The notes under the pieces were generated by a model. The model searched no databases. It worked only from the letters and a program-made list of their open reading frames with translations, and was not told the DNA's origin. From Bog-793 sp963823945 (GTDB taxonomy: Bacteria > Actinomycetota > Acidimicrobiia > Acidimicrobiales > Bog-793), in the NCBI GenBank assembly GCA_963823945.1, contig CAWGNK010000003.1, forward strand, positions 434,001 through 498,000: DNA of 64,000 bases. Reading direction: 5' to 3'. Below are positions 45,581 through 53,476 of this stretch, piece by piece (within the stretch, counting starts at the first letter, position 1; each line of letters opens with the position of its first letter). The position numbers and the translations under genes are program-made.

Positions 45581-46993
45581 GTGAGCGATCTCGTCGTCGT
45601 CGCCACCCGGGGACCGTGCGCGCTGCGCCTCGAGGCGGGCGAGGTGGTGGCCGGCCGCGCCGCCGGCGGGCTCGCGCCCAGCCTCGCCGCGGCGCTCGAG
45701 GGACGGCGGGCCCTCTGGATCGCCGCCGCGGCGTCCCCCGCCGAGCGGGAGATCGCGGCCCGCGGCCTTGCGATCCCGGCGCCCGAGGGTCTCACGGTCC
45801 GGCTCGTCGTGGTGCCCGACGAGATCGCCGCCGCTCACCGGCTGGTTGCGAACGGCACGTTGTGGTTCCTCCACCACGGGTTGTTCGACAAGCCACACCG
45901 GCCGGCGGTCGACCGCCGCTGGCACGAGGCATGGGAGCGCTACCGCGCGTACAACGCGCTGTTCGCAGACGAGATCGCGCGGCTCGCCCCGGCCTCGGCG
46001 ACGGTCGTCGTCAACGACTACCAGCTCTCACTCGTCGGCGGCCGACTCGCCGAGCTGCGCCCGGATCTCGCGACGGTCCATTTCAGCCACACGCCGTTCT
46101 GCGACCCGGAGGAACTGCGGACGCTTCCGAGCGACGTCGCGGCCGAGCTCGTCGGGTCGATCGCGTCGTGCGGTGCCGCCGGGTTCCACACCGAGCGCTG
46201 GGCCGGCAGCTTCCGGCGCTGCGCCGGCGAGTACCTCGCCGACGAGCCGAGGACCGTCGTCGCCCCGCTCGGGGTCGACGCGGCGCGGCTCGCCGGGGAG
46301 TCGGCAACGCCCGGTGTCGAGGCTGCGCGTGCCAGGCTCCTCGCGGCCGTCGACGGTCGGCGCATCGTCTTCCGCAGCGACCGGCTGGAGCTGGCGAAGA
46401 ACATCGTGCGGGGCTTCGCCGCCTTCGGGGAGCTGCTCGAGGCGGAGCCTGGCTGGCGGGATTCCGTCGTCTTTCTCGCTCACCTGTACCCGTCGCGGGA
46501 GGAGCTCCCCGAGTACCTCGCCTACCGCAACGAGGTGGAGCGCGCGGCCGCCCGCCTCAACGACCGCTTCGGCAAGCCCGGCCGCCTGCCGGTCATCCTC
46601 GAGATCGCCGACGACCACGACGCCTCCCTCGCCGCGCTGAGCCTGTACGACGTGCTGCTCGTCAACGCCCTGCGCGACGGGATGAACCTCGTCGCGAAGG
46701 AGGGCGCGGTGCTGAACAGGCGAGACGGCGTGTTGTGTCTCAGCAAGGAGGTCGGCGCCTTCGAACTTCTCGGCGAGGCGGCGGTGGCCGTCGAGCCGTT
46801 CGACATCGCGGGCACGGCCCGGGCGATACGGGAGGCGCTGGAGATGCCGGCTTCCGAACGCCACGCCCGAGCCCGCCGGCTCGCGGAGCTCGCGGCGCTC
46901 CAACCGCCGGCCGAGTGGCTCGAGGTCGTGATCGCCGAGGCGCGGCCCGCCAGCCGCGCGAGGACGGACTCGCGGGCCGCGGGCTGGCGTTAG
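45581..46993 (+). CDS. otsA: Trehalose-6-phosphate synthase-like glycosyltransferase (GT20)
   Basis: A 470-residue GT20 enzyme. The N-terminal glucose-6-phosphate loop appears as VVATRGPCALRLEAGEVVAGRAAGGLAPSL in part; later blocks are VVNDYQLSLVGGRLAE, TVHFSHTPF and the UDP-sugar site NALRDGMNLVAKEG. Some usual motifs are altered: HDYQL is NDYQL, and the xVDRLDYSKG block is SDRLELAKNIV. It is thus a divergent branch, and other phosphorylated disaccharides are possible, but the convergent phosphatase gene otsB next door supports trehalose. GTG start at 45581. Stop overlaps that of otsB by four bases. Confidence 0.82.
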   Translation: MSDLVVVATRGPCALRLEAGEVVAGRAAGGLAPSLAAALEGRRALWIAAAASPAEREIAARGLAIPAPEGLTVRLVVVPDEIAAAHRLVANGTLWFLHHGLFDKPHRPAVDRRWHEAWERYRAYNALFADEIARLAPASATVVVNDYQLSLVGGRLAELRPDLATVHFSHTPFCDPEELRTLPSDVAAELVGSIASCGAAGFHTERWAGSFRRCAGEYLADEPRTVVAPLGVDAARLAGESATPGVEAARARLLAAVDGRRIVFRSDRLELAKNIVRGFAAFGELLEAEPGWRDSVVFLAHLYPSREELPEYLAYRNEVERAAARLNDRFGKPGRLPVILEIADDHDASLAALSLYDVLLVNALRDGMNLVAKEGAVLNRRDGVLCLSKEVGAFELLGEAAVAVEPFDIAGTARAIREALEMPASERHARARRLAELAALQPPAEWLEVVIAEARPASRARTDSRAAGWR

Positions 46994-47793
46994 CTGGCCG
47001 CGGAAGCCCTGCGGGCGAGTTCGTCGAGAAAGCCGAGCGCGCCGGCCGGCCCCTCGACGACGAAGTCGGCGCTGGCGAGGAGGGCCTCGGGCGCCTCGGG
47101 GCTCGTCACCGCAACGCGCACGCCGGTGAACTGGCCCGCATGGGCGAGTGCGTCGACCGCCGTGAACGCCGGGATGTCGCCGACGTCATCGCCGAGGACG
47201 CACCCGGCCGAACAAGCCGCGAGCAGCGACGTGACGACGGACCCCTTGTCGTTGGCGACCGGGAGCACGAGCTCGATCGCCCGCTTGCCCTGCCGGATGG
47301 CGAGTCCGTGGCTTTCGGCGATCTCGTGGGCGAGCTCGATCGCGGCCGGTGCCGCCTCCGGGGCCTGGCGCCAGTGGAGGGTGAGCGCGAGGCCCTTCTC
47401 CTCGACGAGGGCGCCCGCGGGGACGCGGGCATGGGCCTCGCGGACCGCCGCGGCGACCACCCCCTGGTAGTCGTCGACGAGCGGGTCGTAGGCGATCGAG
47501 CCGTCGGGCGCGAGGCGTTCGAGGCCGTATTGCCCGTAGACACCGAGTCGCGCAAGCGCGGGCCCGACCCCGAGGCGCGCGACGAGAAAGGCGACCGGCC
47601 GGCCCGACACGACGGCGACGACGCCGAAGTGTGTCGTCAGGCGCGCGAGCACGTCGATGGCGCCGGGGAGTGGTGGCGCCTCGTTTGGGTTCGGGACGAT
47701 CTCGGCGAGCGTGCCGTCGTAGTCGATGATGACCCCGGTCGCGGACGGCTTCGTGGAGAGAAGCGTCAGTGCCCGCTCGACGGCCGGGTTCAG
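46990..47793 (-). CDS. otsB: Trehalose-6-phosphate phosphatase
   Basis: HAD-superfamily phosphatase. Motif I IIDYDGTLAEIVPNP lies at about 47700-47730, motif II VVSGRP follows, then GKRAIELVLP with the Lys and GDDVGDIPAF for the metal Asp residues. No ATG, GTG or TTG lies in frame before motif I. The first plausible initiator is CTG 47793, which overlaps the stop of the DUF3263 gene (CTGA) and gives a normal-length 267-residue product; initiation from GTG 47652 would delete the catalytic Asp. Expression by termination-reinitiation is inferred; an assembly error or an earlier frame shift is the alternative. Confidence 0.85.
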   Translation of the reverse strand: MNPAVERALTLLSTKPSATGVIIDYDGTLAEIVPNPNEAPPLPGAIDVLARLTTHFGVVAVVSGRPVAFLVARLGVGPALARLGVYGQYGLERLAPDGSIAYDPLVDDYQGVVAAAVREAHARVPAGALVEEKGLALTLHWRQAPEAAPAAIELAHEIAESHGLAIRQGKRAIELVLPVANDKGSVVTSLLAACSAGCVLGDDVGDIPAFTAVDALAHAGQFTGVRVAVTSPEAPEALLASADFVVEGPAGALGFLDELARRASAAS

Positions 47794-48056
47794 TGCGGTC
47801 GACGTTGACGGGGGGCTTCGGCGAAGAACGCGGCGCGCCGACGTTCGGCGCGGCGGCGCCTCAAGCGGTGGACGACGAGCGGGTCGTACGCGGCGGCATC
47901 ATCGGAGTCGGCGAGCGCCGAGACGACCGCGTAGTACCGCGCCGGAGAGATTTCGAGCCGGGCGCGTATCGCGTCCCGTTTGCTCGATTTGTCAGACATC
48001 GTCCACCACTCGCGCTCGAAATCGAGCACCGCGCGCTCGAGTGATGTCAGCGACAT
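47790..48056 (-). CDS. DUF3263 family protein
   Basis: An 88-residue DUF3263 protein, a small actinobacterial family. Typical features: LERAVLDFEREWW at the front, the SPARYYAVVSALAD helix-turn-helix-like segment and a basic tail DPLVVHRLRRRRAERR. Function unknown; the fold suggests DNA binding. ATG 48056 with a weak GGAG upstream. It overlaps the start of otsB. Confidence 0.82.
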   Translation of the reverse strand: MSLTSLERAVLDFEREWWTMSDKSSKRDAIRARLEISPARYYAVVSALADSDDAAAYDPLVVHRLRRRRAERRRAAFFAEAPRQRRPH

Positions 48057-48363
48057 GGCCTGTTCTCCACAGCTCGACAATGCCGTGACGAGGCCCGCGA
48101 AGCAAGCATCCTTGCCTGTCCCGCCATTTAGGCGGGTTGTGCACAACCGAGAGCGATCCAATTCGAGCATCTCGGCGGCACTGGTGGCGACCGAGGGCGC
48201 GACCCGCGCGCGACGAGCACGCGCGCCACCGCCGGGTTCTTGGCGCCATCTCCGGGCAAGGTGGCGCGGGTGAGGCCCGTCGGGGCGACGTCGCCCGCGA
48301 CAGAGGAACTGCGCGGCGAGCGGACGCCCGCGCGCCCAAAGCCGGCCGCCCGGCGCGGCGCCG
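48057..48363. other. Intergenic region between aconitase and DUF3263 genes
   Basis: About 307 bp downstream of the aconitase gene and upstream of the DUF3263 gene. I see one short hairpin, CCCGCC-ATTTA-GGCGGG at about 48120-48136, which could end the aconitase transcript. Otherwise it is GC-rich with no supported gene. Confidence 0.5.
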
Positions 48364-51039
48364 TCAGGTCCCGAGGAGCCTGCGCACGACGTAGGGAAGG
48401 ATGCCGCCGTGCCGGTAGTACTCCTCCTCGGTCGGGGTGTCGATCCGGACGACGGCCTCGAACTCCTTGTCGTCGGCGCGCACCTTGACGTGGCGATGGA
48501 TGAGACCGCCTGGCGGCACTCCGGCCAGGCCGGACACATCGAAGCTCTCGTTGCCGGTGAGCCCGAGCGTCGCGGTATCGTCGCCGGGGAGGAACTCGAG
48601 GGGCGCGACGCCCATCCCGATGAGGTTCGAGCGGTGGATCCGCTCGTAGCTCTCGACGAGGACGGCTCGCACGCCGAGGAGGGCGACGCCCTTCGCGGCC
48701 CAGTCCCGGGACGAGCCCGTCCCGTACTCCTTGCCCGCCAGTACGATGAGCGGCACGCCCTCAGTGCGGTAGGTCTCGGCGACGTCGTAGATCGAGCCGG
48801 GTTCGCCTGCGGGGAGGTGGACCGAGACGCCGCCCTCCACGCCGCCCGCCAGCGCGTTGCGGATCCTCGGGTTGGCGAGCGTGCCCCGGATCATGACCTC
48901 GTGGTTCCCCCGCCGGGTCCCGTAGGAGTTGAACTCGGTCGGTGGGACGCCGTTGGCGACGAGCCACTGGCCCGCCGGGCTCGAGGGCCGGATCGAACCG
49001 GCCGGCGAGATGTGGTCGGTCGTCACGGAGTCGCCGAGGACGGCGAGTGCCCTGGCTCCGGTGATGTCGGTGACCGGCCGGGGTTCCCGGGGCATGTCCT
49101 CGACGAACGGTGGGCGGCGGATGTAGGTGGACGTGTCGTCCCAGGCGAACTGCAGGCCGGGCGTGACGTCGAGGGACCGCCAGTTCTCGTCGCCGGCGAA
49201 GACGTCGGCGTAGTCCCTCGTGAACATCGCCGACTCGAGGCCGTCCTCGAGGACCGCGGCGACCTCAACCGCTGTCGGCCACACATCACGCAGGTAAACG
49301 GGCTTCCCATCCGGCGCCTCCCCGAGCGGGTCGCGGTAGAGGTCGATGTCCATCGTGCCGGCGAGGGCGTAGGCGACGACGAGCGGCGGAGAGGCGAGGT
49401 AGTTCATCCGCACCTCGGGGTGGATGCGCCCCTCGAAGTTCCTGTTGCCCGAGAGGACCGCGACGCAGGAGAGGGGCCCGGCTTCGATGGCGGCGGAGAT
49501 CTCGGGGGCGAGCGGCCCCGAGTTGCCGATGCAGGTCGTGCAGCCGAAGCCGACGATGCCGAAGCCGAGCTTCTCGAGGTACGGCGTGAGCCCGGTCCGG
49601 TCGAGGTAGTCGGCGACGACGCGCGAACCCGGGGCGAGCGACGTCTTCACCCACGGCTTCGTGGTGAGACCCCGCTCGACCGCCCGCTGCGCGAGCAGTC
49701 CGGCGGCGATCATGACCTGGGGGTTCGAGGTGTTCGTGCAGCTCGTGATGGCGGCGATGACGACGCTGCCGTCGCCGATCCCGGCGGCCCGGCCGTCGGC
49801 GAGCGGCGCGGGCGGGCGGCGCGTCGCCCCTGCGGTCCGTGCGGTCGCCGGGCGCGACGTGGCGAGCGAGCGGCGGAATGCCTCTTGGGCCTGGTCGAGC
49901 GGCACGCGGTCCTGGGGGCGGGACGGCCCGGCGATGCTCGGGACCACCGTCGACAGGTCGAGTGTGAGCGTGGAGGAGTAGGCGGGCTCGTGCGCCGGGT
50001 CGTGCCAGAGCCCCTGTGCCTTCGCGTACGCCTCGACGAGCCGGACGAGGGAATCGGGACGGCCGGTGAAGCGCAGGTAGCGGAGTGTCTCGGCATCGAT
50101 CGGGAAGATCGTCACCGTCGAGCCGTACTCGGGCGACATGTTGCCGATCGTCGCCCGGTTCTCGAGGGGCACGTTCGCGAGGCCCTCGCCGAAGCACTCG
50201 ACGAACTTGCCGACGACGCCGTGGGCGCGCAACAGCTCGGCGATCGTGAGGACGAGATCCGTCGCCGTTGCCCCCTCCACCAGCGCGCCTCCGAGCCGGA
50301 GCCCGACGACCTCGGGGACGAGCATGGAGATCGGCTGGCCGAGCATCGCCGCCTCGGCCTCGATCCCCCCGACGCCCCAGCCGACGACGCCGAGGCCGTT
50401 CACCATCGTCGTGTGGGAATCGGTCCCGACGAGCGTGTCGGGGTAGGCGGCACCGGAGCCGTCGGAGAAGACGACCTGGCTGAGCAGCTCGAGGTTCACC
50501 TGGTGGCAGATCCCGGTGTCGGGGGGCACGACCCGCAGGCCGGAGAACGCCTGCTGGCCCCAGCGGAGGAACCGGTAGCGCTCGGCGTTGCGCTCGAGTT
50601 CGAGACGCGCGTTCGTCGCCTGAGCGTCCAGGCGGCCGGCCACGTCGACGGTCACGGAGTGGTCGATGACGAGGTCGACCGGGATCTGGGGATTGACGCA
50701 TCCCGGGTCGCCACCGAGCGAGCCGACGGCGTCGCGCAGCGCGGCGAGGTCGACGACGCACGGCACACCGGTGAAGTCCTGGAGCAGGATGCGGGCCGGG
50801 GAGAAGGCGATCTCGCGCCCGACGGGGGCCCGCCCCGCCGCCGAGGCGAGGGCGGCGATGTCGGCGGCGGTGACGACCTCACCGTCCTCGTGGCGCAACA
50901 GGTTCTCGAGGAGGACCTTCAGGGAATAGGGCAGCCGGTCGACGCCGAACTCGCCCGGCAAAGCGTCGAGCCGTTCGACCGTGTAGTCGGTGCCGCCGAC
51001 GCTGATGCGCCCCGCGGTGCCAAACGAGTTCAGCCCCAT
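48364..51039 (-). CDS. acnA: Aconitate hydratase A
   Basis: An 891-residue aconitase/IRP-type enzyme. Cluster ligands are in AITSCTNTSNP (one Cys) and GFGCTTCIGNSGPL (two Cys). The swivel domain includes NSYGTRRGNHEVMIRGT and LAGKEYGTGSSRDWAAKG. Interconverts citrate and isocitrate. ATG start with a GGAAGG ribosome site. A MarR-family gene lies 31 bp upstream in the same direction and may be cotranscribed. Confidence 0.96.
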   Translation of the reverse strand: MGLNSFGTAGRISVGGTDYTVERLDALPGEFGVDRLPYSLKVLLENLLRHEDGEVVTAADIAALASAAGRAPVGREIAFSPARILLQDFTGVPCVVDLAALRDAVGSLGGDPGCVNPQIPVDLVIDHSVTVDVAGRLDAQATNARLELERNAERYRFLRWGQQAFSGLRVVPPDTGICHQVNLELLSQVVFSDGSGAAYPDTLVGTDSHTTMVNGLGVVGWGVGGIEAEAAMLGQPISMLVPEVVGLRLGGALVEGATATDLVLTIAELLRAHGVVGKFVECFGEGLANVPLENRATIGNMSPEYGSTVTIFPIDAETLRYLRFTGRPDSLVRLVEAYAKAQGLWHDPAHEPAYSSTLTLDLSTVVPSIAGPSRPQDRVPLDQAQEAFRRSLATSRPATARTAGATRRPPAPLADGRAAGIGDGSVVIAAITSCTNTSNPQVMIAAGLLAQRAVERGLTTKPWVKTSLAPGSRVVADYLDRTGLTPYLEKLGFGIVGFGCTTCIGNSGPLAPEISAAIEAGPLSCVAVLSGNRNFEGRIHPEVRMNYLASPPLVVAYALAGTMDIDLYRDPLGEAPDGKPVYLRDVWPTAVEVAAVLEDGLESAMFTRDYADVFAGDENWRSLDVTPGLQFAWDDTSTYIRRPPFVEDMPREPRPVTDITGARALAVLGDSVTTDHISPAGSIRPSSPAGQWLVANGVPPTEFNSYGTRRGNHEVMIRGTLANPRIRNALAGGVEGGVSVHLPAGEPGSIYDVAETYRTEGVPLIVLAGKEYGTGSSRDWAAKGVALLGVRAVLVESYERIHRSNLIGMGVAPLEFLPGDDTATLGLTGNESFDVSGLAGVPPGGLIHRHVKVRADDKEFEAVVRIDTPTEEEYYRHGGILPYVVRRLLGT

Positions 51040-51070
51040 GCAGCCTTCCTTTCCACCCTTGGACCCGACG

Positions 51071-51646
51071 CTAACTGGGCCCGACGGTCTCGGGAGCCTC
51101 CGGGTCGCCGGTGACGCGGGCCGCCTCCGGGTGGACGCGGTCGCGCAGCCGGCGCAGCAGCGCGACGAGGGTCTCGGTGTCGTCAGTGCTAAGGACGCCG
51201 GCGATCAGCGCCTCGATGTCCCGCTCATGGCGCCGGAGGGCCTCATCGGTGCGCGCCCGCCCGAGCGGGGTGAGGGCCGCGAACGCCCCCCGCCGGTCGT
51301 CGGGGCACGCTTCCCGGCAAACGAAGCCAGCGTTCGCGAGTCGGTCGATGGCGCGGGTCAACCCGCCGGGCGTGAGGCCAGTCTGCGCCGCGAGGTCGGT
51401 CATCCGCAGCCGGGCGCCGGGGGAGCGTTCCAGGCGCACGAGCACCTCGAGGGCGAGCCCGCCCAAGCCCAGCTCGGATTCGATCCCCGGGGCGAGGGCT
51501 CGGCGCAGGCCCCCGGCCGTCTCGAACACGAGCCCGGTGAGCGTGATCCCGGGGGCCCCTGACGGTTCGCCGGCGGTGCAGACATCGATGACGTGCTCGT
51601 TTACCGCCGCGGCGCTCACGGGCGTCGGTTCGAGCTCGTCGTCCAC
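51071..51646 (-). CDS. MarR-family transcriptional regulator
   Basis: About 191 residues with a winged helix-turn-helix: LRMTDLAAQTGLTPGGLTRAIDRLANAGFVCREACPDDRRGAF, the DxR wing being the MarR signature, followed by a dimerisation helix. The N-terminus is uncertain: GTG 51646 is chosen since longer versions would overlap the divergent yceI promoter. It probably controls its own divergent promoter region with yceI; acnA follows it. Confidence 0.82.
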   Translation of the reverse strand: MDDELEPTPVSAAAVNEHVIDVCTAGEPSGAPGITLTGLVFETAGGLRRALAPGIESELGLGGLALEVLVRLERSPGARLRMTDLAAQTGLTPGGLTRAIDRLANAGFVCREACPDDRRGAFAALTPLGRARTDEALRRHERDIEALIAGVLSTDDTETLVALLRRLRDRVHPEAARVTGDPEAPETVGPS

Positions 51647-51678
51647 ACCAGCAGTGTACCGGATTCTCGGAAAAATGT

Positions 51679-51706
51679 TTGCTTGGACAATCATTGCTGA
51701 TACAAT
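51679..51706 (+). promoter_or_regulatory. Predicted promoter and dyad upstream of yceI
   Basis: TTGCTT and TACAAT separated by 16 bases resemble -35/-10 elements in a conspicuously AT-rich spot. ATTGCTGATACAAT (51693-51706), a short ATTG...CAAT dyad, overlaps the -10 and could be the site of the divergent MarR protein. Prediction by eye only. Confidence 0.5.
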
Positions 51707-51763
51707 TAGTGACAGATCAAGGACACAAGGCAGAACCGCAGTTCAACGAGGAGGAGAGCCACG

Positions 51764-52345
51764 ATGGCAACAGCAACCGCAGAGCTGACGAGGGTCGTCG
51801 GCGGCGAGATTGTCCCGAACGCGGGCACGTACACACTCGACAAGACCCACACCGTCGTGGCCTTCGTCGCCCGACACCTGATGGTGACCAAGGTGCGCGG
51901 CACCTTTGGCGAGTTCGAGGGCACCATCGTCGTCGCCGAGGATCCAACCGAGTCGAGCGTCCAGGCGACTATCCGGACCGACAGCGTGACGACGGGCGAG
52001 GCCCAGCGCGACGCACACCTGCGTTCGGGTGACTTCTTCGAACAGGACAAGTACCCGACGATGACGTTCTCGAGCACGGCCGTTCGTCCGGCGGGCGACG
52101 GCAAGTGGCAGGTCCCGGGAGACCTGCGCATCAAGGACGTGACCCGGCCGGTGGTGCTCGACCTCGAGTTCAACGGCGCGACCTCGGACCCGTGGGGCGG
52201 GGTCCGGCTCGGATTCTCCGCCGCGACCGAGATCGACCGCACCGACTTCGGCGTCTCGTGGAACACGGCGCTTGACGGCGGAGGCGTCGTCGTCGGCAAC
52301 CGCGTGCGGATCGAGATCGAAGCGGAAGCGATTCTCGCAAGCTAA
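51764..52345 (+). CDS. YceI-family polyisoprenoid-binding-like protein
   Basis: A 193-residue YceI/lipocalin-like beta barrel. Motifs: YTLDKTHTVVAFVARHLMVTKVRGTFGEFEG, RDAHLRSGDFFEQDKYPTMTFSS and a WGGVRLGFSAATEIDRTDFGVSWN end (given in part). Cytoplasmic here, as no signal peptide is present. The family binds isoprenoid quinones or lipids and responds to stress. Good ribosome site GAGGAGAG. Divergent from a MarR gene. Confidence 0.9.
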   Translation: MATATAELTRVVGGEIVPNAGTYTLDKTHTVVAFVARHLMVTKVRGTFGEFEGTIVVAEDPTESSVQATIRTDSVTTGEAQRDAHLRSGDFFEQDKYPTMTFSSTAVRPAGDGKWQVPGDLRIKDVTRPVVLDLEFNGATSDPWGGVRLGFSAATEIDRTDFGVSWNTALDGGGVVVGNRVRIEIEAEAILAS

Positions 52346-52365
52346 CCCCCCTTGCTTGCGGCGTC

Positions 52366-52395
52366 GTCGCCGGGATCGCTGTGCGACCCGGCGAC
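52366..52395 (+). terminator. 9-bp hairpin downstream of yceI
   Basis: GTCGCCGGG and CCCGGCGAC pair perfectly around a 12-base loop, 20 bp after the yceI stop. No U-tract follows. Confidence 0.55.
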
Positions 52396-52587
52396 GTGAC
52401 GCGTCCGGGCTGCCGCGACGCGGGGATTCGTCCGATTACGTGAGCTCCAGGTCCAATTTCAGGTGCGAGAGTTCGGCGTGGCGGGCTGTCGTGTTCACCG
52501 GCGAGGCTTCCGCCCCACTGTTAACGTCTGCACAAGCGGTGGAGTCTGCCATTAGGGTCGGCCGCCTATTCCAGCGAAAGGATCGTC

Positions 52588-53084
52588 ATGACAGTTCGCA
52601 GACACGAGTCCAGAACATCCGGCTTGCTGCGTCTGCTGCCTGTGGTGCTCGTCGTGTCGTTCGCCGCGGCCCTGCTGCCCGCGAGCGGCGCCGGTGCCGG
52701 GTCGGCGAACGCCATTGCCGTGAGCGGGGCGCTCAAAGGCACGCTCAAGGTCGTGCCGCACGTCACCTGCTCGGGGCTGAACGGTGGTCAGGAGACGCTG
52801 AGCTGGAACAGCGCCAAGCTGTCGCCCAAGAAGGCCCAGGCTTGGTCGGTCATCTTCAACAAGGTGCCCCGTCCCGGTACGTACAAGCTGGTCCCCTCTA
52901 CCATCATGGCCACCAAGACGAACGTCGTACTGATGGGTGGCATCGTCTACGCCTGGGTCTCTTCGGCAGGGAAATTGATCGTCGGCAAGGGGGAAACACG
53001 GGTTCCATCAATGCGACGCTCAGCTTGCACGAGGGTACGGCGAAGGGGACGGTCTACCTCAAGGGCAGCTGGAACTGCGCCTGA
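52588..53084 (+). pseudogene. Secreted protein gene with a -1 frameshift
   Basis: The first frame has a clear signal peptide (basic start, LLPVVLVVSFAAALLPASGAGA) and a beta-rich domain with one Cys (HVTCSGLNGGQET) up to GGIVYAWVSSAGKLIVGKG. The downstream sequence then makes sense only in the -1 frame: GNTGSINATLSLHEGTAKGTVYLKGSWNC, then stop at 53084. The shift falls on a run of five G at 52989-52993; one more G would restore a protein of about 165 residues. This may be a real mutation, an assembly error, or slippage. Family not recognised. AAAGGA lies upstream of the ATG. Confidence 0.7.
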
Positions 53085-53476
53085 GGAACAACGGGATCAC
53101 CCAACCGGTTCCGGCTCCATCGGGAGTGACGACTGCGGCACAGGTCTTCTCATCCCGCGATCCGGACACGCCCGTGGCCGACCCGAGCACGCCCGGATTG
53201 GCCAACTCCCGGTGAGGTAGATCGGGCTGCCGATCCATCGCACCGAGAGGACGGGGATGGAGTTCCCCAAAATGGCGAGCACGATCCACCGCGCTCGAGT
53301 TCGCGCGCCCATGTTTGTGCGCTGGGGGACCTTGGCCGTTGTCGCCGGCGGCGCGCACCCGCGCCGTCGTTGCCGTCGTGGTGTCGTGGGAGCCGCCTCG
53401 CGAGGTTCGAGGTCCAAGGCGTCTCCCGCAGGGCGCTCGGTAGACTGCCCCGGCAGCGAGTGAGACGCGGGACGCC
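53085..53476. other. Intergenic region before kdpD
   Basis: About 390 bp without a supported gene. Open frames crossing it on either strand lack ribosome sites and domain-like sequence. I looked for a cyclic-di-AMP (ydaO-type) riboswitch, which controls potassium uptake genes in other bacteria, and could not recognise one. Confidence 0.5.

Noticed and set aside
48409..51114. Very long open frame on the plus strand opposite aconitase
   Set aside because: A GC-codon shadow of acnA: no domain-like sequence and no ribosome site; acnA shows all catalytic motifs.
53257..53463. Small frame upstream of kdpD
   Set aside because: No ribosome site and low-complexity basic sequence.
53085..53476. Possible cyclic-di-AMP riboswitch before kdpD
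   Set aside because: No conserved aptamer blocks could be recognised by eye.
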